A model generated the notes under the pieces. It saw nothing but the letters and a program-made list of their open reading frames with translations, searched no databases and was not told where the DNA came from. A DNA stretch of 64,000 bases, taken from NCBI GenBank assembly GCA_950295325.1, contig OX485807.1, forward strand, positions 1,242,501 through 1,306,500. The letters run 5' to 3'. The stretch comes from Polytrichum commune. Its lineage: Eukaryota; Streptophyta; Polytrichopsida; Polytrichales; Polytrichaceae. The translations under genes and the position numbers were made by a program. Positions 36,698 to 50,129 of the stretch are shown here, one piece after another; the first letter of the stretch is position 1; every line of letters starts with the position of its first letter.

Positions 36698-37500
36698 TGC
36701 ACAATCCTCAGAAGCGCTTCAGGAATACGAAAGTTTATATTCTTCACAGGACCTTGAAAGCAGCTAGAGGCTCCCAAGCATTTTCTGAGAAAATGAAAGA
36801 AAACAAGAAATCGTCACCCTCCAGAAGGACTTATCCTGTTAAACTCAAACACTGAGAATCAGCACGAAGTACCCCGACTAAACTTCACACCTTGATGAAC
36901 TGAACTTCCACAGAAATAGGGTATCAGGGGAATTCAATCGCTCCTGATCACAAGCCAACCCACAAGGGACCTTCACTACACCCTGCCCTTTCACAACACG
37001 AAGCGGAAAGGCGCGGTAAAGAAGGCCATCAGCAAAACGCACCTTGGTTATCTCAAGCGATTAAGAAGCCCCCATTCCGCCCTTGAGCAGGAAACGCCTC
37101 CCACTTCGCCAGTCTTCGCAACATCCAAATGCATCGCGTGAGTCTTCCACCCGATCATCTCCAAATGACGTCCGCCACATCCAAATTCGCCAAGATTGCA
37201 CCCCCTGCCATCGCCAACACGGAAGCAATCCCTACCAAACCCTACCAAACCCTAATGCGTCACGGGAGCGTCACGAGATCATGCGGGAGACGCTGCGACA
37301 GACACCGCGGGGCGCCAGGAGCAGCAGAGGGCAGACGGGAATGCGGCACCACATCGGGAATGCGGATTTTGGGAATGGCGGGAGGAGGATCGGTAGGAAG
37401 CCAACCCTAGGAGAGGGAAGGGGAGAGGGAAGGTCGCGGAGGAGGAGCAAGCAGCAGCAGCAGCATGGGATGATGATGATGGGTGCGATCATGGCGATGA
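36698..37500 (-). promoter_or_regulatory. BUB1 5' flank / probable leader and promoter, GC-richer
   Basis: The ~800 bp before the BUB1 ATG is clearly richer in G and C than the surroundings, especially 36950-37500, as expected for a leader and promoter. Frames on both strands here (for example 37083-37514 plus, 37271-37678 minus) are low-complexity. I see no certain TATA box or splice-supported leader exon. An A/G-rich run (AAAGG repeats, 37620-37668) bounds it distally. Confidence 0.35.
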
Positions 37501-37700
37501 GAATGGCGGAGTGAGTATGCGTGCCGGATACCGTAACATTGCTTGATTGAGTACTGTAGTAGTAACTTACTACAGTATACACTACATACATACGAACCCC
37601 GTTGTCTTCATGGAGTGCTTCAAAAGGAAAAGAAAAGGAAAGGAAAGGGAAGGAAAGGAAAGGAAATCCCCTCCTCATTTCCCAAGAAGGTGGACGAAGG

Positions 37701-38660
37701 GGCTAGGGTGAACCAGCACCTACACTCGTACCTTCGGGGGATGAAGTATGGAATGCCAAAAGGGCCATACTTTGTAAAACAGGGTACCACGGGGAAGATT
37801 CCCAGTGCCCAGGAAAGATTCCCTGTACCCCGGGAAATATTCCCTATACCCCAGGGAAGATTCCATGTACCCCGAGGTATTATAAGAAAAAATATTAGTA
37901 ATTAACAAAAAATTTGAAATTACATTATTCAATTTTAAAAAAGGATTAAATTTTTAAATAATTTTACATTTTAGGTAGAGATATTTTATTTTAAATAAAA
38001 AATAATTTTTCTTTTCTTTTTAAGTGATACTATCACTTTTTAAAGAGACATTTGAGTTATTAATTTCTTTAACTTAATTTCTTTTATATTAAGAATAAAA
38101 GAGCATTAATTAAATATATTAGACTTAGTTGCATTCAATCTTACTTAACTAGTTTAAATGCATATGGAAACTTTGTGATTGTAGAAGGTATTAACTATAT
38201 TATATTAAAATATTAAAATTAAATAAATAAATCATGAATTTTAGTTTCATTTTAGAATGACAAGGTCCCTTTCAATTGTAAGTGACAAAAATTATAACCT
38301 CAGTATTAATGAGGATTTTGTAATGTTTTTGACTTCCAAGTTAATTGCATGCTTTATTGACGGTTTCACTTTGAAAATGAAATCTAGTCAATTGCTTATT
38401 TACTCAATGGAAGTGAACATATATATTGGATTGGAGACCTTGAAAATGAAGTGCACTCAATATGGGATTTGTGGACAAGTAGCCTTCAAAAATGCAAGTA
38501 CACTAGTTTTTTCGAAATCGGGCGGGCGGGCAACAGTTTTCGGTCGGGTGCAGAAAAAATGTCAGGGGGCTTTCCCATAAAGAAGGATGACGTTTTCAGT
38601 GTCATCCGCGAGGCCTTCATCCCCCGAAGGTACGAGTGTAGGTGTTGGTTCACCCTAGCC
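37701..38660. mobile_element. Non-autonomous Mutator-like element, 960 bp, with 9-bp target duplication
   Basis: The 46-bp terminal inverted repeats start GGCTAGGGTGAACC and include TACACTCGTACCTTCGGGGG; they lie at 37701-37746 and 38615-38660 and differ at one position. Both ends are flanked by the 9-bp direct repeat GGACGAAGG (37692-37700 and 38661-38669), the size typical of Mutator-like elements. The inside is AT-rich and non-coding, apart from a 21-bp repeat array near the left end. Nearly identical ends and a perfect target duplication imply a recent insertion. It lies about 1 kb upstream of the BUB1 start codon. Confidence 0.95.
37784..37877 (+). repeat. 21-bp palindromic tandem repeat inside the Mutator-like element
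   Basis: About 4.5 units of 20-21 bp (starts at 37784, 37805, 37825, 37846, 37867). Each is built on GTACCCCGGGAANATTCCCT, so every unit contains the near-palindrome GGGAANATTCCC. Subterminal repeats of this kind are often transposase-binding sites, an inference here. Confidence 0.8.
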
Positions 38661-38669
38661 GGACGAAGG

Positions 38670-39419
38670 TGTGTAAGGAAGCGTATGTGGGTCTTTAAAT
38701 GGTTAGGGTTTCCAACTAGCCCACTTCTCCTAGGTTATGAAGCAACCCATTTTAGCATGATAGTTAGGACATCCAAGTCGGGGCATAGTGGCTTTCATAA
38801 CATTACTCAACCATTTGGGTCAATTTACTGGACTTTGGAATGAAGTAAGCTTATTTTGCGGACCTCACAAAACAAAGTGGTCATATTTAGTGATTGTTCA
38901 TACGCATAGGTTGACACTTGGAAATTTGGGTGAGGTTAGTATGTGCCCAACTCTATCATAGGTTTTGGATTGTTCACCCTTGCATCATTCACTAGAAATG
39001 TTGTTCATAGTGGGACTATTGAACACTATTCATACCAACGTCAGTTCCTTCCCATCGTCTGAGTTTCTTCCCATGCAAAATATGATGGTGGAGGCCCCTA
39101 TCGGATGTTGAATATAGACATCAAACTCAACCATACAGTTGAGTGTTGTTATGGTAATTTTTGGAGCTTGTGTGAAAATCTATTGCACTATTCAAAGTGA
39201 AGATTCCCATGCTCATTAAATGATTGTATCGGTCTCTCTATCTCCCCCCCCCCCCCCCTCCCCACCAACCCCATTTTATGTTGATTGTGAAGCCTAGAGT
39301 GAGTAACGCATTTTGACCAGGTAATCCAATATTACTTAAACATGTGTTCTTTTTGTGTCAATTCTTAGATCCACACCAAATCACATACCACTCAAACATG
39401 ACAAGTAACTGAATTAGAC
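38670..39419. other. Intergenic, no gene recognised
   Basis: AT-rich sequence with a C15 run at 39244-39258. No frame with family resemblance. Confidence 0.4.
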
Positions 39420-40990
39420 ATGTTTGTCTCAAGATCATGTGTTTTGTTAGAATCATGAACATTGTGGTTGATTGATGGCATTGATGATCGCGTCTTCACT
39501 TGATTCTATAAAACATTATAAGCTACTAGGTAGGTACCATCAAGCTTAATTTTGTTGCATATACATGTAACCTTAAGGTGAAGGAGAGGGAGAGGGACAC
39601 AAGGAATATGGAAGAGGAACATAAGGAATAAGGGATGGTGTTATGACTAAAGCCGAAGATGGTGACAAAGTATGATACATTGCTTGATTGAGTAGTATGT
39701 TGATCTGGAACATATGAACAAAAAGAATTTGAAGTGTTGGGAAAGTAAACTCCCCACTATATTTCCATAAGGTGGAAGGTGGGTAACTTAAGGAAAATGA
39801 ACATAGGTTATAATCACAAATCTTGAAGTTGATTAAAGGCACGATCATTGTTGATTTTACTTGAATTTGTGATTTTTTTGCATGTTCAAATTTGTTCCAC
39901 TTTTACGTAACCCTTTGAAGAAGGATAGAGGGATGCAGATGCAATGGAAAGATTGCAATGGAGGGGAACATGGGATCATGGTGTTAGGTTGAATGACGTC
40001 ATAGTGGTACATTGTTTGATCGATTAATTTGATGATTTGGTATGTATGAACCTCGGGGCGATCACATCCCCTTGTGTTTCGTAACCACATGTGATAAAAT
40101 TTTGTTACCTTATATTATATGCCATAGATAATTTTAAGAATTATGATATTTTTTACATATACATAACCACTGATAATATCTTTTGTATACTTTTTTGAAA
40201 GTTTTAGTCATCTTCATTTTTGTGGTAATTTTTGTAGTTTAATTTTGCGTCATTCTAGTTAGAAACATTGTGTTTTATAAAAAGACAAAACATCAAATTT
40301 GGTTACCATTCTTTAACTATGTAATAGATATTGTGTATATCTGCCCATGAAAAAAATTAATAATTTTTTTACTCATTTTAGTGATGCTTTATGTAAAAAG
40401 TATATATATATATTTTAATCGCACGTGGTGTTCAACTTGACAATGGAGTGCATGCACCCCCCGGGGTATGAACAAATTCTTTGGCGTGTTTAAAAGAAAA
40501 ACCCCTGCAAATTTTTCATAAGCCATGGGTGATTTTAATACCCAAGGAAAATAGTAAATGGTATAACCATGAACCTTGAGGTTAGTTAAAGGCACGGATG
40601 ATCATGTCTTTACTTCGTGGTGTACAACTTGACAAGCTAGTACACTTAATTTTGTTGCACTTCACCTTGAAGAATATGAGATGATGTTAGCATGAAGGTG
40701 AGGATGAAGATAAAAGTATCTTACATTGTTTGATTGAGCAATATCTTGTTTTGGGATGTATGAGCATTTGTCTTTGGAGTGTTTGAAAAGTAAACTCCCA
40801 ACAATATTCCAAAAGGTGGAAGGTGGGTAGGATACCCAAGGAGAATGATCATGCGTTAGAATCATGAACTTTGAGGTTCAATTTTTTTTATAAACCATTT
40901 GACTTAAATTTGTTGCACTTTCATGTGACTTGTTGTGTGTGAGAGGGAGAGCAAAGGTAGGAGGGGAATCGGAAGTTAGTAAAGTAACAT
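39420..40990 (+). repeat. Degenerate tandem repeat field, about four units
   Basis: A unit of roughly 300-390 bp recurs in diverged form. It runs AGAATCATGAAC.TTGAGGTT, GGCACGATGATC, CTTAATTTTGTTGCAC, GTACATTGTTTGATTGA, AAGTAAACTCCC and AAGGTGGAAGGTGGGTA. Unit starts are near 39430, 39815, 40560 and 40857. The two clearest internal matches are near 39731 and 40776. Units have been shuffled by indels; no coding capacity. Confidence 0.6.
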
Positions 40991-43900
40991 TTTTTTTGAG
41001 TGTTAATTTATAAAGTATGACACATTGGTGATGTTATGCACCACCTTGACGTCGAACATTATATTTATAAAATGTAGAGAATCAATTTTGAATCTCAAGA
41101 AACTACTAACATCAATTAAGCTAGCACAACCATCGAATCGTGAAAGTTCTAGAAATTGTGAAATATTTAGGTGGAGATGGATGCATCATGTTAGCTTTAT
41201 TTTCGGGTTCATGATGCTCGGACCTAATTCAAGGATACATTGATTATGAGGGGATTTAGGGCATGAAAAAAGTATATGTAATAAGAAAGAGGGTTATTCA
41301 TGATATGGAAACCTCCCATGTTCTTTAGCCATTTTATACAAGAGACTTGTTGCATTTTCAAGACCATTTTTTCAAGCATGAATACTGAAACATTCATGAA
41401 GCAAAATATGTTGATATAAAGTCAAAGATCACTTTCACAATGGTGAACCTTTACTTCCATGCAAAAATTATCCAAAATTATCTTCATATTCAAAATTTCA
41501 TGATAATAAACAATTTATGGAATGGGTTGGGAGGCCCATAGGGGAAGCTAAAAGCATGACCAAATCCACTTATCAAACACATTACAATTATGAAGTAGAC
41601 CTTGAGCATGAACAAGGCTAAATGTCTTGCTCTTTGAGTGGCCCTTGATTGAGATTATGAGTGGGACCTTTCAACTACACATGTTACACCTATTATTATG
41701 GGCTAAAAGTTAGTGTGGGTGAGAAATATTGTGGCCTACTGCATTTAATGTGTGGGTTGAAAGATAAGATGGGTTATAAAATTATAAAATATCATTTTTA
41801 AAACATACAAATGATAAAATACTACCACAATATTGAAACTATTAATATATTATCGATATGATATTGATGTTGTATACATCAACCCACATTTATTCATGTT
41901 TGTGTAATTAACACTAATTCCTAATTTTGAGCATATAATATGGTGGGCTCAAAAATGTTCCGGGTCAAGAAAACTTACATAATTTGACTAAGGTTTATCA
42001 TCGTCTAACAAAATTATAGTAGGCCCATATTAATGGGTGTAGAAAGTGTATTTTTGTGTGTGCATGGCCGTGAATTCATCTTGTAAGTTGTGTTGATGCT
42101 TGTAGAATCATGCCCTTATGATTGTGTTTGGATAATTGATCATACCCGTATCCAACCATGTTTGAAGCCACACATACCAATATGGAGCCATCGATGAATT
42201 GGGTTAGTGAGGCAATGAATTTTGGTGGGCAGATCCAAGTGAAGGGGGTCGACAACTTTCCAACTTCTAGAAATTATGGGTTTAATGTCATTTGGTAAGA
42301 ATAGGTTGGGCATGTGATGCAATGTCTAGAAGGGGGGGGGGAGCATTGGGAATGGTGGACCACGGCCAAAAACAAGATAAAATGAACAAAGGTTATACCC
42401 AATCAATTTAGAGGCGCAAGTGGCCACATTTCATAGTACTATACTCAAAACAATAATAATGATTTATATTGAAGTTACTTGTAAGGTGGGTGTAATCGTA
42501 AAATTATGATTTATTGGTTCAAATCTTAATTATGTGGAAATAGGGTCTCAAATGAACCATAAAACTCCCAACAGTCCAGTGAGGAAAGGCAATAGTCCCA
42601 AGATATTAGAAAGTGAGTATTGGGTAGGACGATAGCCTACAAACCATTGTGATCATTGATATTTGAGAGACTCTCAGTTAGGTATATAGAAGTCGAAGAA
42701 CATAAGAAGGAAGGGAGAGATTCTCAGGAGAGAGATAGAGGCTGAGGGAGCCAAAAAAAGTTAGATATATATTTTTGGAATCAATATCATAACATTTTGG
42801 AGATAAATATATCTACCTTTTGCACACATGTAATTGTTGGAATAACTTCAAGGTGAATGTACTCGAATATATTACAATTTGAGATAATTTTGTGTATCAT
42901 TTTTGATTGAGAATGAACTCATTAAGCAAAGGAAACATGCATTGATTGGTGGCTTTGATGATGAGAAGATAAATCAAGATCCTTATATTAATTCCATAGC
43001 CTCATGTTTGCACGTTGATGGAGTTAGGAAGCTTCGTATAAATCGGAGTCTAAATTTACCCAAGCCTTCAGAGAATTGTGATCTCATTGAGTAGCATGGT
43101 ATACGCTTGTTGGAAATATTGATAATAATTGGAAAAATCGATAAGTTAATCTAGGGAGCTCGTGTTTGTTTACGTGACTGTCATATGGTTTGACTACGGA
43201 TTACCAAATGTAATTTGGTAACAAGTGTAATCCCTAAAATGTATATTGTTGCATATTATAGCATGAGTACACTGTGAAATTAAGTTGTCAAGTTACTGTG
43301 AATGGTTTGCATGACCATTGTCCGTGAGAGATTTGGTATGAGAAAAGGGATTCAAATTGTTGTGATTATTATTGAGAATTAAACCAAAGTGACAGGGTTG
43401 GTAAGTCTACAGTCATGAGAGTATTGTGAGTGATTCGCATGTATAGGTTGCACGCTCAGGAAGCTGAAAGACTTTGTGAGAGAGTCAGAAGTTGTGTGGT
43501 CTAAATAAACTTGAGATAATGTATGCATGCAAATGACCTTACAAACAATCAATTGAGTTGCTCAAATATGAAATGCGATTAGTCATAATGATTCATTTAA
43601 TAGAATGCCTTTGAGTGTGTAATTAGGCAATTATTAATGCAGTTTGTGCTATGACTTAACCTGCTAAAAAATTGATGAGGCCATAATCTCCATTATATCA
43701 TCTATATTTCATCCTCTTAACCTTTGGTAGGATAGGAAAATGTTCATTTACCAAAGACTATTGACTACATAAAGGTCGAAGAAAATCAACAGTTTTACTA
43801 GTGGAAATTTTGGTAAGTGTACTAAAATTTTGTAGTGAACTCACACAATTCCAGTCTGAATTATCGAGATGGTAATCTTGAGCTACAAAATGGCTGGGCA

Positions 43901-45799
43901 TTAAATGTGTTTGTCAATTGTCTTAAACCATAATAAAGGTGTTGAACATTCAAAGGATTACCTAACAAGGAAGTAAATTGAAATTAAATTCATTTTGATA
44001 AATAAAGAGAACCACACCATAATTTCTTAACCGGTGTATATGGTTTGCTTTATGATTGCAACAGATGAATATTATGATAATCTTGGCCAAGACAAGGTAA
44101 AAGAATATAGTCGGACGGTGTAATTAAAATCACATTACATCAAAGAAGACTGAATATCAAGTAAAGACAATTGCACTACAATGTCAAGTTATACTAAAAA
44201 GGAATAATTAATACAAGATTATTGACTACACCAAAATGCCTTGGCTTTGGTAAAGAGACAATAATGGGATACTCATGCAAGACAATTGATGTGGATGTGC
44301 CTATGCTTGAGCATTGCACAAAGTCCAATTATAATGAATTCACTGCCTTACTATTGCCTAGGTAAATAGAGTGAGATTGAGTGACTGTCATAATTGCATG
44401 CACTGATATCGAGAGATTTTGAAGTCTTTACCCCTAAATGTCACTTAATTGTTTGTTCAAACCTAAAATGATATGAGATAACCTTATGGTTTCCCTAAGT
44501 GAATTTACTTGAGACACCTAGATGATACAAAAATGACCTTTTAAGTCTTCCCTAAGTGTTTCATTGGGTTTGTTTGTAACCAAAAACCTAAACTACATGA
44601 TCATTTCAAAAATATATTTGCAAACTACATGATCTACATCCATTGAGGTAGATTCTATGGTTTGTAGAATTTACTTGCATAATTGTTGGTTTTCGGAAAG
44701 TGAGGGTGAAGTAGACCTTAAGAAAATGTATTTTGCTTCAAAATTTGTGGCCCATTAATATACAATATGAACTTGCCCCGTACTTAAAATGTACACACGA
44801 ATCTTAGCAAATTTTGAAATGAAGTAGGTTTGAGCTCAAAGTCACCGCCCAATTTAGAATATAGTTCATATGTATCTCCATTATATTAATATGTACAAAT
44901 TTTGTAATGTCTTGGTTCAAACCCATTGGAGGGCTTCATGGTCTCAAAACGACATTTTGTATAGTATTGAACCTACTTCCCTTACTATATATGAAAATTG
45001 TATCACAAGGGGAGGCCACATACGTTCGAAAATGCCGGTTTCAAAACAAAGTTCGGTAAGCCAAGTAAAAGAACGTTAGCCTTGACATGTGCTTAACTTT
45101 GAGGAGATGGGCTTTGAGGTCGGTCCCTCTTTTATTGGGTAGAATCATATGTTTTCAACTTTGATCCAAGATGATGGTTTTGCAAGGCTTAAAAACCTTC
45201 ATTCTTTATAAGAGTTGAAAATTGTGAGCAAGGATCCTCCCCACCCTTGAGTGCGTCCTAGTCTGGGTGGGGGTCTCCTTCTCACCATTGCTAGTCACTC
45301 ACACTCTAACCATGCATTCCCTTGAATCATAACCAATGAAGAATTGTGTGAATTGCACAAGTGATATAATGTCTTACAAGTATTCATAAATACTCAAATT
45401 ACATTCCAAAGTCAATGTATGCCCATGTGTGGCACCACTAATTAAAATTATGGATCATTGTCCTTCACTATGCACTCCCGCACTAACACTCCCCTCATGC
45501 ATTAATTACTCAATCTTGTGAGGCCCTTGCTGCTCCTTTCCAGCAATCCTAAACTCTAGCCTTCGTTGCCCAATCAACCCCGACAGCTCAAACCCAATCA
45601 AGCTATGGTGCTCCTAACCTTCCACCGCAAATGTTGTTGCAATAGTCCTCTTGACTTTCCCTTGCCTCAACCATAATATTTTATCTACCCTGCACACTTT
45701 AGAAAATGCAGCAACATCTTCCTTTCGTATAATTTGTGAAAACTACCTCAATGCAGTACCCACTTTGACAAGGGAACATTCTATACTCTATTTGAACTC
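40991..45799. other. Gene-poor AT-rich DNA
   Basis: Nothing I can name. A phrase near AGACCTTGAGCATG at about 41600 recurs near 51828 (dispersed repeat). A G-run lies near 42333. A 63-codon frame at 42903-43094 (DDEKINQDPYINSIASCLHV) reads like protein but matches nothing I know. Confidence 0.4.
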
Positions 45800-47600
45800 C
45801 ACTTGAAGAGCCGTCATTCCCCTTAACAGAGGTTGTTGCTTACTTCAAGGGTAGGAGCTACGTACTCCAAGCAACTGTGGGATCGCTGCAATCAACTCCA
45901 TCACAAGAGCATGTTGTTGCCTCAATTCACCTTCAAGTGCCACTAACTCTGTTGCCACCTCGATTGTGAACCATATGCGCAGGGGTTGGAGCTCCATGGC
46001 TATAGCCACTTGAACCATCCTTTGAACTCTCCCTGACATATAACAATGCCGCCACTAGAACCATGAGCACAATCAAAAAGGGCTCCTAGCTCACCACGCC
46101 ACAATGAATTGGCTGGAATATGCCATACTAGGACTCGGCAATAAGATATTTTTGGCAGAGCTTGCGCTCCAACACTTGCACTCCAACACTTGCACTGACA
46201 TCCCACGACCTAAGAGATCCTCAAGGACCTCCTTTCTCAAGTTCCAAAACCAAATTCACCGCAAACCACCACAAAAGCCTCCTTGTACCATTTACAACAA
46301 AACTTGGCCCCACCGTAGATCGATCTCTCAAGAACATCATCTTGATGACGATGATCACTTCTCCACTCCTCCGACCCTTACAACAGTGGTGCCCGCACTT
46401 AAGATCCCAAAGCAATTTGCTACCCCGGCTATAAACAACATTTTAAACACCCCATATTACAGAACCAAGAGGAAGAGGCGAGAGTATCTTCCACAGACAG
46501 TTTCCAGGTAGCAACCATGATTGGTGAATGTGGCTTAGGACTCACAAACAGAAAAGAAAATGAATGAATCGATTGCTTTTTACTCTAATACTTGCTACTT
46601 ACTTACGGTAGTGGCGGCCGCTCCTTGCCTCCAGCCCTCTCTCTATCTATGTGCATGCAAGCTTTCTCCAAGCTTTCTCTCTCTAATCTCAATCTCAAAA
46701 GCACAACACTTGGAACGCTGACCCAAGGCTTGCTACATGTCTATCGTCAAAACAAGGGCAATGTTGCATACAAGGAACAGAGGAGGAGCAAGCTACCTAG
46801 AACCGGAACAACACAACGCAAAGGGAAGAGTCACAATGATGTTGCAAGAACAGAAGCGCAAGAGACAAGAGAATGATGACAATAATACTCCTTGTCTCAA
46901 CTCGTCCCAGCGTTGAGAATCCTCAATGGTCAGTAGGAGCAACGGAAATACTCCCCAAGAGCTTCAAGAAGCGGTTGGAATCCTCCCATCCAAGATTTTT
47001 TGCATCAACACTCATCTGAATCGGTACTTGAAGAGATCTGCAAATTTTTTGCACCATCTCTCATCTTGCTCCCTCAAGGCGCGCGCACTTCCATCCTGCC
47101 CCACCTCCACATGAATCTCATGAATTATCTGAGCTCTTGCTGCTACGCAGATGCGTTTCCCATTGAGATAGGGGTTCCGCCTTCCATTCTCTCTCTCCTG
47201 CCTCCTTTCCTTCTAATGAGCCCCTGTCTCCAAACTCGAGAGACCCCTCTAAATTTCTCTTCTTTTCCCGCTCTACCCGGCATCTTTGGGTCGCTTGGAA
47301 AAAAAACCAGCAACCTTTGAATCTTCCCGTTTTCACTTCCCCTTTCACCTTGCCTTTGCTTTAACTTTTCCACAAGCTCATCTTACTCAACTCATCTTAG
47401 GTTTTCTTCATCTTTAAGGGTTTTTTGAGTTTCTATCTTATTTTCCACACCACAATTACCTTATGTTTAAACTAATCCCACATGTATGCATAATCTTGGG
47501 CTCAATGGGCAAGGTGGCTTTGATGCCATAAACCAACAAAAAAGGGGTGGCTCGATTGGTCACCCTAAAGGTGGTCCCATTAGCCCACAAGGCGGTGGTG
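45800..47600. other. GC-richer stretch of unclear nature beside the gypsy fossil
   Basis: Minus-strand frames at 45845-46039 and 46000-46206 include a helical, charged stretch (ELVALEGELRQQHALVMEL). Plus frames at 46104-46511 and 47000-47320 are Ser/Pro/Leu-rich. A short direct repeat, GCACTCCAACACTT, occurs twice near 46165-46195. Because the gypsy fossil reads leftwards, this could be its 3' side or LTR remnant, but I could not pair it with a second LTR. Confidence 0.3.
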
Positions 47601-47604
47601 AGCT

Positions 47605-49230
47605 TCACATCCCAATTGTGTTTAGAATCTTGAACCGTTTTTTTAAAATACTCACTAGTGTCTCATTCACTCTCTTGGTTTGACCGTTCGTCTGCGGGTG
47701 GTAGGGCGTGGTCTTCCTATGGTCAATGTGGAACTTCGCGGTCATCTCGCGAATCATATTATTCAAAAAGTGGGTACCCCTATCACTGACGAGTATTTTA
47801 GGGCACTCAAACCTAGAGATGACATTCTCGTACAAAAAAACCGCGGCATCCACGAAGTATCCGTTCTCATTGCCTTAGCCTCCACCCATTTGATCAAATA
47901 TTTGGTTGCCACTACAATGTACACCATTCCCTTAGACGACTTTGGGTGCACCTCTCTAATGTAGTCGATTCACCATTTTTTAAAAGGTATCAGCGGCAAT
48001 GACACGTGCATGGGCGATTCTATCATCAAGTAATTTTTAGCATATCTTTAACACGCATTGCACCTCTTAATATAATCGTGAGTGTCTTTGAGCATCTTAG
48101 GCCAAAAATACCATGTCCTAAGTATTTTCTAGCCTATGAGTTGGCCCGAGAAGTGATCTTTGAATGCGCTATCATGACAGACGGCGAGAATCGCAACTAC
48201 CTCAGCAACGCCCACACACCTATAAAGTAGTCTGTATGCTCATTGTCCATACTAGTTTTGTTCTTGATCCCCATAATTCTGTCGTGGCGGGGACCTTGCA
48301 TTCCTATGTTCCCTATTAAACCCCGCCCTACAAAATTGCTTAGTGTGGCCTGGTTGGCCACACTAAATGCACCACAAACCCAAGGCACGCCTACCTGACT
48401 CTACCAGGGGCGGAGGGTTTGGCTGTTGACTCCTCACCATTAGCGACGTTTGGTCCCTTAGGTTTTTAATTTGTTTCATCATTGCTTCTTGAAATCCAAT
48501 TTAACTCGCTCATAACCTTTGTTCGATTTCTTCAACCGTGGGTTCCAAGTTGGGTGTAGGTAAGGCTAACAAAAAGGTTGGCTCCCTAACTGCTAGAGGT
48601 CTAGGACCTGCATCCATTACTTGTAGAGGGACTTGAACTAGCAGCATACTTGACTCTCCTTCTTGCACTCGCGGCCGGATTGGAATAAATTGCGGAATTG
48701 AATTGTCTTCCTTCTTCCAAAGTTTCTCATAGTCTTTTTCTATGTTCTCAATGTCTTTCGCCGGCCTCTTAGCCTCTACTAGCGTCTGCAAATTTTTTCT
48801 TAACAACCTTCTTATTGTTCCGGATTTAAAAATTCCATTGTATAAAGGATTGTTTTAGAGTATCATTGTTGAGTATTGTGTCCACAAACCGAGTGCATAC
48901 TAACTCAAACCTCCTAATATAAATTGAAATATCTTCCTATGTATCCAACTTTAACGAAGTTAGCGCTCTTAGTGTTGTACTCTGTCCTAAGTCTAGTCTA
49001 AAGTCGTTTAGAAATTCCTTTGTATTTGCACCCTCTTCGTAAAGTGACCTTCTGGATCGTTTCTATACCACTTGTATGCTTTGCTTTGCAGAGTGGTAGG
49101 AAACCATACTAGGTAGTAACCCGTGTTGGTTATAAGGGAGTTGGCTAGTCGTTCAATGTAACGCTCCACATGCCTACACCCATAACTGCATGTTCTTAAA
49201 TTTTGTTGAAACAAAAGATTTCTTCTCAAA
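47605..49230 (-). mobile_element. Ty3/gypsy retrotransposon fossil, broken
   Basis: Read on the minus strand, gag-like sequence comes first (49230-48510: KAYKWYRNDPEG and a charged coil). A zinc-knuckle-like and integrase zinc-binding (H2C2) region follows, then integrase core sequence (SDRGTHFLNNMI, HRKTTPYHPQTNGQTKRVN) near 47850-47610. It is heavily broken and incomplete, and no LTR pair was found. The family is clear from the integrase, but the lineage within Ty3/gypsy is not assigned. Age: old, judging from the number of breaks. Confidence 0.85.
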
Positions 49231-49252
49231 TCTTCACAATGGAGTTGGTTTT

Positions 49253-49292
<40 letters not shown>

Positions 49293-50096
49293 TGGACAAT
49301 CATAAAATATATTAGGGTGCAGGTACGGTCAAGTGCACAACTCCATTGCCTTGCATAGGTTTAAATGAAAGTGATTCAAAAATGTATGCTAACTTTGAAT
49401 TTTGTCAAGGAAAAATTATAAGTATTTGAAAAACACATTGATTTACAAAGTCAAGCAATTTATGTTTCCGAGAAAAATCTACAGAATTCGAAGACGGTAC
49501 AAATAGATATATTGAGCACTTAATTATTTAAATATATTTAAAAATAATAAACTAATGTATAAAAACATTAATATTCCCCCCTATTTTATAATGAATTCAA
49601 GGAGTATGAAAAAAATCCAACTTCAGAATATTCAAGGTCATGAAATCTACATCCAAAAGTAGATTTAGCCATTACCTTTTGAATAATTCCATTAATGATA
49701 AGTTTTAAAGATCTCATCTTGATATTTTACATTTGAGAATCTTACACAACAATAAAGGGCACCATGAATTTTAATTTAATTTAAACAATACATTGCTACT
49801 ACTTTTAGGCGTTTGACAAAAAAAAATGATGGTTTTAGTATACCATAGCAATTTTTTTGTATATTGGACTGTGCTAACTCCCGTTAGTACTAGTGGATTG
49901 AATTGCCCTCAACATCGAGGGTTATATGTAAGGTATAAGCATTGGAATGCGCCCTAGAACAATAAAGGTTCCAATCATTTAAACATAGACATGCAACACA
50001 TTAAATACCAAATGAATAACCTCCCCCTTCCAACACCCATATTGAGCATCTCATAATAGGTTTCTTTTATAGAATGAGAACAAGAATGAAAATCGT

Positions 50097-50129
<33 letters not shown>

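Noticed and set aside
37083-37514. 143-codon plus-strand frame opposite the BUB1 leader
   Set aside because: Arg/Gln-rich translation of GC-rich promoter sequence with a CAG run; an antisense frame of similar length overlaps it, and there is no family resemblance.
37271-37678. 135-codon minus-strand frame upstream of BUB1
   Set aside because: Composed of translated AAAGG and poly-Cys/Leu low-complexity runs; not joined to BUB1 in phase by any splice site I could find.
45230-45290. CCTCCCCACCC / GGGTGGGGGTCTCC inverted words
   Set aside because: Short GC-rich match without extended arms or target duplication; not enough for an element.
46104-46511. 135-codon plus-strand frame
   Set aside because: Pro/Thr/His-rich with no family match; overlapping frames of similar length on both strands suggest composition effects.
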